Below are positions 42,093 through 50,424 of a stretch of 64,000 bases of DNA, one piece after another (within the stretch, counting starts at the first letter, position 1; each line of letters opens with the position of its first letter). The position numbers were made by a program, and so were the translations under genes. The DNA is taken from contig NZ_AXAP01000010.1 in the NCBI RefSeq assembly GCF_000472865.1, positions 62,001 through 126,000 on the forward strand, written 5' to 3'. The DNA is from Bradyrhizobium elkanii WSM2783. GTDB lineage: Bacteria; Pseudomonadota; Alphaproteobacteria; Rhizobiales; Xanthobacteraceae. The notes under the pieces are model-generated. The model worked only from the letters and a program-made list of their open reading frames with translations, did no database searches and was not told where the DNA came from.

Positions 42093-43628
42093 ATGAGCGG
42101 CACCTCCTACAACGCGGTGACTTGGCTGTTGGACCGCAATGTCGACGAGGGCCGCGGCGACAAGCTCGTCTTCGACGACACCGTCTCGCAACTCACCTAT
42201 GGCGAGCTGCAGCGACAGACGCGTCGCCTTGCCAACCTGCTGCGCCGTCTCGGCGTCCGCCGCGAGGAGCGGGTGGCGATGATCATGCTCGACACGGTCG
42301 ATTTCCCGATCGTGTTCTTGGGCGCGATCCGCGCCGGTGTGGTGCCGGTGCCGCTGAATACGCTGCTCACCGCGGATCAATATGCCTATGTGCTCGCCGA
42401 CTGCCGCGCGCGGGTGCTGTTCATCTCCGACGCGCTGCTGCCGATGGTGAAGGACATCGTCGGGCGGATGCCTGACCTCGAGCATGTCGTGGTCTCCGGC
42501 AAGGATGCGCACGGCCACAAGACGTTTTCCGACGAGCTGGCGCGCGAGGGCGATGACTTCACGACCGCCGCGACTCATCCCGACGAGCCCGCATTCTGGC
42601 TCTATTCGTCAGGATCGACCGGCATGCCCAAGGGCGTGCGCCACCTGCATTCCAATCTCGCCGCGACGGCCGAGACCTACGCCAGGCAGGTGCTCGGCAT
42701 CCAGGAGAACGACATCGGGCTCTCGGCGGCAAAGCTGTTCTTTGCTTACGGTCTCGGCAACGCGCTCACCTTCCCGATGTCGGTCGGCGCCACCACCATC
42801 CTCAACTCGGAGCGGCCGACGCCTGCGGTGATGTTCGCGCTGATGAACAAATATCACCCGACCATCTTCTACGGCGTGCCGACGCTGTTCGCGTCGATGC
42901 TGCACGATGAAGCGTCGAAGACGATGCCCGCGGGGAAGCGGCTGCGCATCTGCACCTCCGCCGGCGAGGCGCTGCCGGAATCCGTTGGCAATGCCTGGAA
43001 GGCGCGTTTCGGCGTCGATATCCTTGACGGCGTCGGCTCGACCGAGCTCTTGCACATCTTCCTGTCGAATGCGCCCGGCGACATCAAATACGGCTCGTCC
43101 GGCCGTCCCGTCCCCGGCTACAGGGTGCGCCTCGTCAATGAGTCCGGCACCGACGTGCCGGACGGCGAAGTCGGCGAACTCTTGGTCGATGCGCCCTCTG
43201 CCGGCGAGGGCTACTGGAATCAGCGCAGCAAGAGCCGGCAGACCTTCGAAGGCCACTGGACCCGCACCGGCGATAAATACATCCGCGATGCCGAGGGCCG
43301 TTACACTTTCTGCGGCCGGAGCGACGACATGTTCAAGGTATCCGGCATCTGGGTCTCGCCTTTCGAGGTCGAGAGCGCGCTGATCACCCATCCCGCGGTG
43401 CTGGAAGCCGCCGTCGTGCCGGAAGCCGATCCGGAAGGATTGCTCAAGCCGAAGGCCTTTGTGGTGCTGCGCGCGGACGCGAACACCGATGGCTTGCACG
43501 AGACGCTGAAGGAGTACGTCAAGCAGAAGATCGGCCCGTGGAAATATCCGCGCTGGATCGAGGTGGTCGAGAGCTTGCCCAAGACCGCGACAGGCAAGAT
43601 CCAGCGCTTCAAGCTGCGGGAACACTAG
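42093..43628 (+). CDS. Benzoate-CoA ligase
   Basis: This 511-residue ANL-family ligase converts benzoate, ATP and CoA to benzoyl-CoA, the first step of the box pathway. Motifs are FWLYSSGSTGMPKGVRHLH, KLFFAYGLGNALTFPMSVGA, GVGSTELLHIFLSNAPGDI, YWNQRSKSRQTFEGHWTRTGD and the C-terminal lysine in LPKTATGKIQRFKL. All are typical of the BclA/BadA type. It is the first gene of the box cluster, divergent from boxR. GGAGCAGGGC precedes the ATG. Substituted benzoates may also be used. Confidence 0.92.
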   Translation: MSGTSYNAVTWLLDRNVDEGRGDKLVFDDTVSQLTYGELQRQTRRLANLLRRLGVRREERVAMIMLDTVDFPIVFLGAIRAGVVPVPLNTLLTADQYAYVLADCRARVLFISDALLPMVKDIVGRMPDLEHVVVSGKDAHGHKTFSDELAREGDDFTTAATHPDEPAFWLYSSGSTGMPKGVRHLHSNLAATAETYARQVLGIQENDIGLSAAKLFFAYGLGNALTFPMSVGATTILNSERPTPAVMFALMNKYHPTIFYGVPTLFASMLHDEASKTMPAGKRLRICTSAGEALPESVGNAWKARFGVDILDGVGSTELLHIFLSNAPGDIKYGSSGRPVPGYRVRLVNESGTDVPDGEVGELLVDAPSAGEGYWNQRSKSRQTFEGHWTRTGDKYIRDAEGRYTFCGRSDDMFKVSGIWVSPFEVESALITHPAVLEAAVVPEADPEGLLKPKAFVVLRADANTDGLHETLKEYVKQKIGPWKYPRWIEVVESLPKTATGKIQRFKLREH

Positions 43629-43630
43629 TC

Positions 43631-43714
43631 GTCATGGCCGGGCTTGACCCGGCTATCCACGTCTCGCCACTTGGCAAAAGGACGTGGATGCCCGGGACAA
43701 GCCCGGGCATGACG
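43631..43714. repeat. Palindromic repeat family B, copy 4, inside the box cluster
   Basis: GTCATGGCCGGGCTTGACCC, an inner ATCCACGTC / GACGTGGAT pair and GACAAGCCCGGGCATGAC. It begins 2 bases after the ligase stop codon and ends 20 bases before the next start codon. Confidence 0.9.
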
Positions 43715-43734
43715 AGAGACACAAGTGGAGCAAC

Positions 43735-44541
43735 ATGACTCTTTCTCCGTCCGGCTTCCTTCGCATCAACGGCTCCGATCTCGAATACCGCATGATCGGT
43801 CCGGCTCCTGACGCAGCACCAACCATCGTGATGCTGCATGAAGGCCTGGGCTCGGTCGGACTGTGGGGTGACTTTCCGGAGAAGCTGCAGGCAGCGACCG
43901 GCGCCGGCGTGTTCGCCTATTCGCGCGCCGGCTATGGCGCCTCGAGCCCGGTGAAGCTGCCGCGGCCGCTCGACTATATGCACACCGAGGCGCAGGAGGT
44001 GCTGCCGAAGCTGTTGGATGCCATTGGCTTCCGCCGCGGGCTTCTGGTCGGGCATTCCGATGGTGCGTCGATCGCGGCGATCTACGCCGGCTCGCACCAG
44101 GACCATCGCCTGCAGGGCATCGCATTGATCGCGCCGCATTTCATCGTCGAGGACATCTCGGTGAAGTCGATCGCGGAGATCAAGACGATGTACGAGAGTA
44201 CGAACTTGAAGGAGAAGCTGGCGCGCTGGCACAAGGACGTCGACAACGCCTTCTACGGCTGGAGCGGCGCCTGGCTCGATTCGAAATTCCGGGACTGGGA
44301 TATTTCCGAATACCTCGCCTATGTCCGCGTACCCATCGCGATCGTGCAGGGCGGGGCCGACCAGTACGGGACGTTGCGCCAGGCCGAGATCGCCAAGGAA
44401 GAGTGCTACTGCCCGGTCGATGTCACGGTCATTCCGGGCGCGGGACATTCGCCGCACCGCGAGGCGCCGGAGGCAACGCTCAACGCAATCGCGGATTTTG
44501 CCGAGGCGGCGTTGCGGACTGACCAGCCGCAAGCGGCCTAG
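43735..44541 (+). CDS. Alpha/beta hydrolase of the box cluster
   Basis: This 268-residue hydrolase has IVMLHEGLGSVGLWGDFP (oxyanion region), the nucleophile elbow GLLVGHSDGASIA (G-H-S-D-G), an aspartate in IVQGGADQYGT and the catalytic histidine in PGAGHSPHREAP. Alpha/beta hydrolases of this type are regularly encoded in box clusters and are thought to act as lactonases or thioesterases for pathway by-products. Exact activity is unknown. The ATG at 43735 has GTGGAG upstream, directly after the family B repeat. Confidence 0.85.
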   Translation: MTLSPSGFLRINGSDLEYRMIGPAPDAAPTIVMLHEGLGSVGLWGDFPEKLQAATGAGVFAYSRAGYGASSPVKLPRPLDYMHTEAQEVLPKLLDAIGFRRGLLVGHSDGASIAAIYAGSHQDHRLQGIALIAPHFIVEDISVKSIAEIKTMYESTNLKEKLARWHKDVDNAFYGWSGAWLDSKFRDWDISEYLAYVRVPIAIVQGGADQYGTLRQAEIAKEECYCPVDVTVIPGAGHSPHREAPEATLNAIADFAEAALRTDQPQAA

Positions 44542-44591
44542 GCCATTGGCCGAGTACCGGAACATGAAGCAAAGTGCATGTTCTCGCGTTT

Positions 44592-44628
44592 TTGACTAGA
44601 CCTATTCCAAAACATGAATTATTGTGCA
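44592..44628 (+). promoter_or_regulatory. Probable boxC promoter/operator
   Basis: TTGACT (44592-44597) could be a -35 element, and the AT-rich GAATTATTGTGCA (44616-44628) overlaps the -10 position. The latter matches GAATTATGGTGCA at 23498-23510, before the ABC importer gene, at 12 of 13 bases. TGCA-containing sites are typical for BzdR/BoxR. A second GTGCAT lies at 44575. Confidence 0.5.
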
Positions 44629-44662
44629 TATCCAGATAACCAATAACGCACAAGGGTGGCTC

Positions 44663-46351
44663 ATGGCCGGTGAGGATCGCGTGCTCGCGAACGGCGCGAA
44701 ATACATCGATTTTCAGACCGACCCGTCCCGGTACCGGCATTGGAAGCTTGATGTCGACGGCGAGGTCGCAACCCTGACCATGGACGTCGACGAGAATGCC
44801 GGCCTGTTCGAAGGCTACCAGCTCAAGCTCAATTCCTACGACCTCGGCGTCGACATCGAACTCGCCGACGCCGTGCAGCGGCTGCGCTTCGAGCATCCCG
44901 ATGTGAAGGTCGTGGTGATGCGCTCGGGCAAGAACCGCGTGTTCTGCGCCGGCGCCAACATCCGCATGCTCGCGGGCTCGACGCACGCGCACAAGGTCAA
45001 TTTCTGCAAATTCACCAACGAGACCCGCAACGGGATCGAGGATTCCTCGGAGAATTCCGGCCAGCGCTTCATCACCGTCGTCAACGGCACCGCGGCCGGC
45101 GGCGGCTATGAGCTGGCGCTGGCGACCGACCACATCATCCTCGCCGACGACGGCGCGGCCGCCGTGGCGCTGCCGGAAGTGCCGCTGCTCGCGGTGCTGC
45201 CGGGCACCGGCGGGCTGACGCGTGTCGTCGACAAGCGCAAGGTCCGCCGCGACCATGCCGACTTCTTCTGCACCATCGAGGAAGGCATCAAGGGCAAGCG
45301 CGCCGTGCAGTGGCGCCTCGTCGACGAGATCGCGCCGAACAGCAAGCTGGAAGGCAAGCTCGCCGACCGCGTCAAGGAATTCGCCGCCAAGTCGACGCGC
45401 AACGGCAGCGGCAAGGGCATTGCGCTCTCGCCCCTCAACCGCGTGATCGACGAGAACAGCATCCGCTATGGCTTCGTCAGCGTCGATATCGACCGCGCCG
45501 CACGCATCGCCACGATCTCGATCCAGGCGCCGGAGGCCGCGCCGCCGTCCGATATCGACGGTCTGATCGCGCAAGGAGCGGCGTTCTGGCCGCTGCAGGT
45601 CGCGCGCGAGCTCGATGACGCGATCCTGCATCTGCGCATCAACGAGCTCGGGATCGCGATGCTGGTGTTCAAGAGCCACGGCGATCCCGCTCATGTCGTC
45701 GCTTACGACGATTTCCTCGAAGCCAATAAGTCCCATTGGCTGGTCAACGAGATCAGGCACATTTGGAAGCGCGTGCTGAAGCGCATCGACGTCACCTCGC
45801 GCACGCTGGTGGCGCTGGTCGAGCCCGGCTCCTGTTTCGTCGGCACGCTCGCCGAACTCGTGTTCGCCGCCGATCGCTCCTACATGCTGATCGGCTCGCG
45901 CGAGGGCGACAACCGTCCGCCGCCCGCGATCCAGCTCACCGCGATGAATTTTGGGCCCTATCCGATGAGCCACGGACTCACCCGTCTGCAATCACGCTTC
46001 CAGGCCGACCCATCCGATCTTGAGCGGGCGCGTGGCGCGATCGGCAAGGCGCTCGATGCGGAAGAGGCCGAAGGGCTCGGCCTCGTCACCTTCGCGCTCG
46101 ACGACATCGACTGGGACGACGAGGTGCGCGTGTTCCTGGAGGAGCGCACCAGCTTCTCCCCCGACGGCCTCACCGGCATGGAAGCCAACCTGCGCTTCGT
46201 CGGCCCCGAGACCATGGAATCGAAAATCTTTGCCCGTTTGACCGCGTGGCAGAACTGGATCTTCCAGCGCCCCAATGCGGTCGGCGAGGAGGGCGCACTG
46301 CGCCGTTACGGCACCGGCCAGAAGGCGCAGTTCGATATGACGCGGGTTTGA
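44663..46351 (+). CDS. boxC: 2,3-Epoxybenzoyl-CoA dihydrolase
   Basis: This 562-residue enoyl-CoA-hydratase superfamily enzyme opens the epoxide ring of 2,3-epoxybenzoyl-CoA to a dehydroadipyl-CoA semialdehyde and formate. Recognisable features are KYIDFQTDPSRYRHWKLDVD at the N-terminus, NRVFCAGANIRMLAGS (crotonase-like), NGTAAGGGYELALATDHIIL and LPEVPLLAVLPGTGGLTRV. It is about twice the length of a simple crotonase, as expected for BoxC. The ATG at 44663 is chosen because AAGGGTGG precedes it; the GTG at 44624 lies inside the likely promoter. A family B repeat separates it from boxB. Confidence 0.93.
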   Translation: MAGEDRVLANGAKYIDFQTDPSRYRHWKLDVDGEVATLTMDVDENAGLFEGYQLKLNSYDLGVDIELADAVQRLRFEHPDVKVVVMRSGKNRVFCAGANIRMLAGSTHAHKVNFCKFTNETRNGIEDSSENSGQRFITVVNGTAAGGGYELALATDHIILADDGAAAVALPEVPLLAVLPGTGGLTRVVDKRKVRRDHADFFCTIEEGIKGKRAVQWRLVDEIAPNSKLEGKLADRVKEFAAKSTRNGSGKGIALSPLNRVIDENSIRYGFVSVDIDRAARIATISIQAPEAAPPSDIDGLIAQGAAFWPLQVARELDDAILHLRINELGIAMLVFKSHGDPAHVVAYDDFLEANKSHWLVNEIRHIWKRVLKRIDVTSRTLVALVEPGSCFVGTLAELVFAADRSYMLIGSREGDNRPPPAIQLTAMNFGPYPMSHGLTRLQSRFQADPSDLERARGAIGKALDAEEAEGLGLVTFALDDIDWDDEVRVFLEERTSFSPDGLTGMEANLRFVGPETMESKIFARLTAWQNWIFQRPNAVGEEGALRRYGTGQKAQFDMTRV

Positions 46352-46361
46352 AGATTTGGTG

Positions 46362-46451
46362 CGTCATGGCCGGGCTTGTCCCGGCCATCCACGTCTTCCT
46401 TCGTCGAGGGAGGGAAGTGCGTGGATGCCCGGGACAAGCCCGGGCATGACG
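46362..46451. repeat. Palindromic repeat family B, copy 5, between boxC and boxB
   Basis: GTCATGGCCGGGCTTGTCCC and GGGACAAGCCCGGGCATGAC are perfect complements, with inner ATCCAC / GTGGAT arms. The resulting hairpin between boxC and boxB could stabilise or process the message. Confidence 0.9.
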
Positions 46452-46478
46452 GAAAGAATATGCCCCAAGGAGGCTGCC

Positions 46479-47930
46479 ATGAACGTCAACATCATGAACG
46501 TCGACTACTCGACCAAGATTCCCAACAACGTGAACCTGTCGGCGGATCGCCAGGTCTTGAAGGCGCTGGAGGGCTGGCATCCCGGCTACATGGACTGGTG
46601 GAGCGACATGGGACCGGAAGGCTTCCAGCAGTCGCTGGTCTATCTGCGCACCGCCTATTCGGTCGATCCGCGCGGCTGGGCCAAGTTCGATTACGTCAAG
46701 ATGCCCGAATATCGCTGGGGCATCCTGCTCGCGCCGCAGGAAGAGAATCGCGTGGTTCCGTTCGGCGCCCATTATGGCGAGCCGGCCTGGCAGGAAGTGC
46801 CAGGCGAGCACCGCGCCATGCTGCGGCGGCTGATCGTGATCCAGGGCGACACCGAGCCGGCCTCCGTCGAGCAGCAGCGCCATCTCGGCAAGACCGCGCC
46901 CTCGCTCTACGACATGCGCAACCTGTTCCAGGTCAATGTCGAGGAGGGCCGCCATCTCTGGGCGATGGTCTATCTGCTGCAGAAATATTTCGGCCGCGAC
47001 GGCCGCGAGGAGGCGGATGACCTGTTGCGCCGCCGCTCCGGCGACACGGACTCGCCGCGCATGCTGGGCGCCTTCAACGAGAAGACGCCCGATTGGCTCT
47101 CCTTCTTCATGTTCACCTATTTCACCGACCGCGACGGCAAGATGCAGCTCCACTCGCTGGCGCAATCCGGCTTCGACCCGCTGTCGCGCACCTGCCGCTT
47201 CATGCTGACGGAAGAAGCGCATCACATGTTCGTCGGCGAGACCGGCATCAGCCGTGTCGTGCAGCGGACCTGCGAGGCGATGCGGGAAGCCGGTATCGAG
47301 GATCCGACCGATATCGCGAAAGTCCGGGCGTTAGGGGTGATCGACCTGCCGACCATCCAGAAGAAGCTGAACCTGCATTATTCACTGTCGCTCGATTTGT
47401 TCGGCTCCGAAGTCTCGACCAACGCCGCCAACGCCTTCAACGCCGGCATCAAGGGCCGCTACAAGGAGACGACGATCGAGGACGATCATCAGCTCCAGAA
47501 CTCGACCTATCCGGTGCTGAAGCTGATCGACGGCGAGCTCAAGCTGGTCGACGAGCCGGCGCTGACCGCGCTCAACATGCGCCTGCGCGACGACTATACG
47601 CAGGACTGCGTCAAGGGCATGCTGCGCTGGAACAAGGTGATCTCGACATCAGGCTACGACTTCAAGCTCGCAGTGCCGCACGTCGCCTTCCACCGCGCCA
47701 TCGGCGAGTTCAAGGACGTCGAGGCGACGCCCGAGGGCATCCTGATCGACAAGGCGACCTGGGAGAAGCGCAAGGCTGAATGGTTGCCGACAACCGAAGA
47801 TGGCGAGTTCATCGCTTCGCTGATGAAGCCCGTCACCGAGATCGGGAAATTCGCCTCTTGGATCTCACCGCCGAAGGTAGGTATCGACAACAAGCCCGGC
47901 GATTTCGAGTACGTGAAGATCGAGAGCTGA
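46479..47930 (+). CDS. boxB: Benzoyl-CoA 2,3-epoxidase, oxygenase subunit
   Basis: This 483-residue di-iron oxygenase inserts one oxygen atom into benzoyl-CoA to give 2,3-epoxybenzoyl-CoA, using electrons from the BoxA reductase. The sequence has IPNNVNLSADRQVLKALEGW, the iron-binding glutamate region FQVNVEEGRHLWAMVYLLQK, EEAHHMFVGETG, and the C-terminal SWISPPKVGIDNKPGDFEYV, all characteristic of BoxB. The ATG at 46479 follows CAAGGAGG. No boxA gene is present in the window, so its reductase must be encoded elsewhere or another reductase serves. Confidence 0.94.
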   Translation: MNVNIMNVDYSTKIPNNVNLSADRQVLKALEGWHPGYMDWWSDMGPEGFQQSLVYLRTAYSVDPRGWAKFDYVKMPEYRWGILLAPQEENRVVPFGAHYGEPAWQEVPGEHRAMLRRLIVIQGDTEPASVEQQRHLGKTAPSLYDMRNLFQVNVEEGRHLWAMVYLLQKYFGRDGREEADDLLRRRSGDTDSPRMLGAFNEKTPDWLSFFMFTYFTDRDGKMQLHSLAQSGFDPLSRTCRFMLTEEAHHMFVGETGISRVVQRTCEAMREAGIEDPTDIAKVRALGVIDLPTIQKKLNLHYSLSLDLFGSEVSTNAANAFNAGIKGRYKETTIEDDHQLQNSTYPVLKLIDGELKLVDEPALTALNMRLRDDYTQDCVKGMLRWNKVISTSGYDFKLAVPHVAFHRAIGEFKDVEATPEGILIDKATWEKRKAEWLPTTEDGEFIASLMKPVTEIGKFASWISPPKVGIDNKPGDFEYVKIES

Positions 47931-47937
47931 TCTCGCT

Positions 47938-48060
47938 GTCGTCCCTGCGAAAGCAGGGACCCATAACCACAGGCGTTTGTTGTGGACGCGCGCAAGTGGT
48001 TGCGGCGGAGCTTGCCACACACGCCTGTGGTTATGGGTCCCGGCTCAAGGCCGGGACGAC
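47938..48060. repeat. Palindromic repeat family C, copy 3, between convergent boxB and SDR genes
   Basis: GTCGTCCCTGCGAAAGCAGG then GACCCATAACCACAGGCG, with CGCCTGTGGTTATGGGTCCC and GGCCGGGACGAC at the right. It lies 7 bases after the boxB stop and 13 bases before the SDR stop, so it may terminate both. Confidence 0.9.
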
Positions 48061-48073
48061 ACCGTAATTGTCG

Positions 48074-48883
48074 CTAAGAATCCCAACCGCTGCCCTTGAT
48101 CCCGGCATTCGCATAGACGATGCCGCCATCCACCGTGATGGTGGCGCCGACCACATAGTCGCCGGCGCGGGAGGCGAGATAGATCGCAGCGCCCGCCATG
48201 TCCTCGTCGGTGCCGATCCGGCCCGACGGCACCTTCGTCGCGACCTCATCGGCATTGTCGCGCGCCGCGCGGTTCAAGTCCGATTTGAACGGCCCCGGCG
48301 CGATCGCGGTGACCACGACGTGGTCCTTGATCAGCTTCACCGCCATCCGCCGCGTCAGGTGGATCAAGCCGGCCTTGCTTGCGGCATAGGAATAGGTCTC
48401 CAGCGGGTTGACGAAGATGCCGTCGATCGAGGCGATGTTGATCACCTTCGCCGGCCGCTCCGCGCTCGCGGCCGCGCGCAGCGGCGCGGCCAGCGCCTTG
48501 GTCAGGAAGAACGGCGCCTTGACGTTGAGGGTCATCACCTTGTCCCAGCCGCTTTCCGGAAAGTCGTCGAAGTCCGCGCCCCATGCCGCGCCGGCATTGT
48601 TGACGAGGATGTCGAGCCTCGGCTCGCGCTTCTTGATCTCGGTGGCCAGCACCTCGATGCCGGCGAGACTGGAGATGTCGATCGGCAGCGCGATGCACTC
48701 GCCGCCATATTCGGCCGAAAGTTCCTTTGCGGTCTCTTCGCACGGCCCGGCTTTCCGCGCGGTGATGTAGACCTTGGCCGCGCCCTGCGCGAGGAAGCCC
48801 GCGGCGATCATCCTGCCGATGCCGCGCGATCCACCCGTCACCAGCGCAATGCGGCCCTTGAGTGAAAACAGATCCTTGAACAT
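48074..48883 (-). CDS. Short-chain dehydrogenase/reductase
   Basis: This 269-residue SDR has the NADP-binding GRIALVTGGSRGIGRMIAAG, structural NNAGAAWG, catalytic serine region VINIASIDG and the YSYAASKAGLIHLTR motif with catalytic tyrosine and lysine. The ATG at 48883 follows GGAGGAACGC. It is related to 3-oxoacyl reductases and RhlG-type enzymes, but its substrate is not evident. It converges on boxB, so a role in benzoate use is possible but unproven. Confidence 0.87.
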   Translation of the reverse strand: MFKDLFSLKGRIALVTGGSRGIGRMIAAGFLAQGAAKVYITARKAGPCEETAKELSAEYGGECIALPIDISSLAGIEVLATEIKKREPRLDILVNNAGAAWGADFDDFPESGWDKVMTLNVKAPFFLTKALAAPLRAAASAERPAKVINIASIDGIFVNPLETYSYAASKAGLIHLTRRMAVKLIKDHVVVTAIAPGPFKSDLNRAARDNADEVATKVPSGRIGTDEDMAGAAIYLASRAGDYVVGATITVDGGIVYANAGIKGSGWDS

Positions 48884-49194
48884 GCGTTCCTCCGATTGCT
48901 TGCCGAAGGTTGTGAAAGGAGCATCGAGACGAGTCAAGGAACTACCCGCAACGCGGAGCAGCTCGCGTGCTTTGTTCGCTCGCCAATCATCACAACTTCA
49001 AGGCTGCGAGTTGATGCGCCCTCGCCCCTTGCGGGAGAGGGCGGCTCCGGCGCTACGGCAAATTCGCTTGGGTGAGGGGTTCTCTCCACGAACACCTGCG
49101 CCTGTGGAGACAACCCCTCATCCGGCGTGGACTGCGTCCACGCCACCTTCTCTCACAAGGGGAGAAGGGAAGGGCCGTAGCGAGGGTAGAAAAG
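48884..49194. other. Gap holding a family E repeat
   Basis: The 311-base gap between the SDR start and the 3' end of the deacetylase gene contains the SDR promoter region and a family E repeat (49018-49170); no gene was seen. Confidence 0.6.
49018..49170. repeat. Palindromic repeat family E, copy 2
   Basis: GCGCCCTCGCCCCTTGCGGG and TGGGTGAGGGGTTCTCTCCA, then ACAACCCCTCATCC and CACAAGGGGAGAAGGGAAGG, form the same nested arms as the element at 24877-25034. Confidence 0.75.
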
Positions 49195-50265
49195 CTACGC
49201 CGCGTCGATGCGGCGGAAGCCGTTCCAGACGGCGGTGGCGGCGCCGGAGGTGAGGACGGGGATGATGCGCGCGTCCTGGTAGTTGCCGTTCAGCGAGACG
49301 CGCTGCACGGCGGTCAGGTGATCAGCGCTTTCCGGGAAGATCATGCCCGGCCGCGTCGTCACGGCGGTCTTGAAGCCCGCGGCGCTGGCAAGGGCGAATT
49401 CGCGTTGGCCGGCCGCGATCTTGTCGCCATAGGGATAGGCGAAATGCAGCACCGGCCGCGCCAGCGCCGCTTCGATCCGCTCCCGACTGGCGGTCATCTC
49501 GAACGCCGCCACGTCCTCGGACTGCCGGGCGAGGTTGCAATGGGTGATGGTGTGCGCGCCGATTGTCACCAGCGGATCGTTGGCGAATTCCTTCAGTTCG
49601 TTCCAGGACATGCAGAACTTGCGCGCGATCGTCGTCTCGTCGACATCATGGCGTGCGCACAGCGCCGAAACCTCGCGCTGGACATCCTGCTCGCCCGGCA
49701 AGCTCCGCAACCAGTCGTGCAACTGCTCGAAGGCGGTGTGTTTCGCCTCCGGCGTCGAAGTATCGATCGGCGTCATCGCTCCGCCGACCGGCGCCTCGAT
49801 CGCGGCCGCCTTGGCGACCACCTGCTCCAGCGCGATCCACCACAGCCGGCCGGTCCCTTCCGCGAAATCGCTGGCGGCGTAGACAATGAACGGCGCGTCG
49901 AACTCGCGCATGACAGGCAGTGCATGGTCGCGGTTGTCGCGATAGCCGTCGTCGAAGGTGAAGCAGGCAAAGCGCCGCGCGAAATCGCGCTCGGTCATTC
50001 GCCGGTGCATCTCGTCCATGGTGACGATATCGATGTCCAGCGAGCGCAGATGCTCCAGCATCGCGCGCAGGAACTCCGGTTCAACCTCGAGATGATGGTT
50101 CGGCTGGAACTCATCGTTGCGGCGTGGCCGGACATGGTGCAGCATGAAAACCGCGCCGACGCCTGCGAAGATTGGTCGCAGCAGGAAATGGGCTCCGGAG
50201 AAATACAGCGCTTCGAGCCCGGCGCGGATAACGGTTTTTCTGAGCTGTTTTTTCATCCGCGACAT
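49195..50265 (-). CDS. Polysaccharide deacetylase family protein
   Basis: This 356-residue protein has the carbohydrate esterase 4 (NodB) motifs: FTFDDGYRDN with the catalytic and metal aspartates, TIGAHTITHCNL with metal-binding histidines, and FAYPYGDKI. The basic N-terminus MSRMKKQLRKTVIRAGLEAL, followed by a weakly hydrophobic segment, may be a signal anchor. CE4 enzymes remove acetyl groups from N-acetylglucosamine polymers or lipid-linked sugars. The ATG at 50265 is chosen; a longer form from 50430 adds sequence without family features. It is divergent from the OmpA-like gene. Confidence 0.82.
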   Translation of the reverse strand: MSRMKKQLRKTVIRAGLEALYFSGAHFLLRPIFAGVGAVFMLHHVRPRRNDEFQPNHHLEVEPEFLRAMLEHLRSLDIDIVTMDEMHRRMTERDFARRFACFTFDDGYRDNRDHALPVMREFDAPFIVYAASDFAEGTGRLWWIALEQVVAKAAAIEAPVGGAMTPIDTSTPEAKHTAFEQLHDWLRSLPGEQDVQREVSALCARHDVDETTIARKFCMSWNELKEFANDPLVTIGAHTITHCNLARQSEDVAAFEMTASRERIEAALARPVLHFAYPYGDKIAAGQREFALASAAGFKTAVTTRPGMIFPESADHLTAVQRVSLNGNYQDARIIPVLTSGAATAVWNGFRRIDAA

Positions 50266-50424
50266 CGGCCGGCCGGTTGCATTACGGCGCGAAATTAGCG
50301 AACCACCGCTGAACAAACGGTTAGCCGGCCCGGTTATACGCGGCTCTTTGCCAGACGCGGTATTTCGGGTTTGACAGTCAGCCAAGGGTTTGTTTTCTCT
50401 CTGGTTCCGGAGCCAGGACCCCGA

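Noticed and set aside
44624..44662. GTG start adding 13 residues to BoxC
   Set aside because: It falls inside the likely promoter/operator; the ATG at 44663 has a better ribosome binding site and fits family length.
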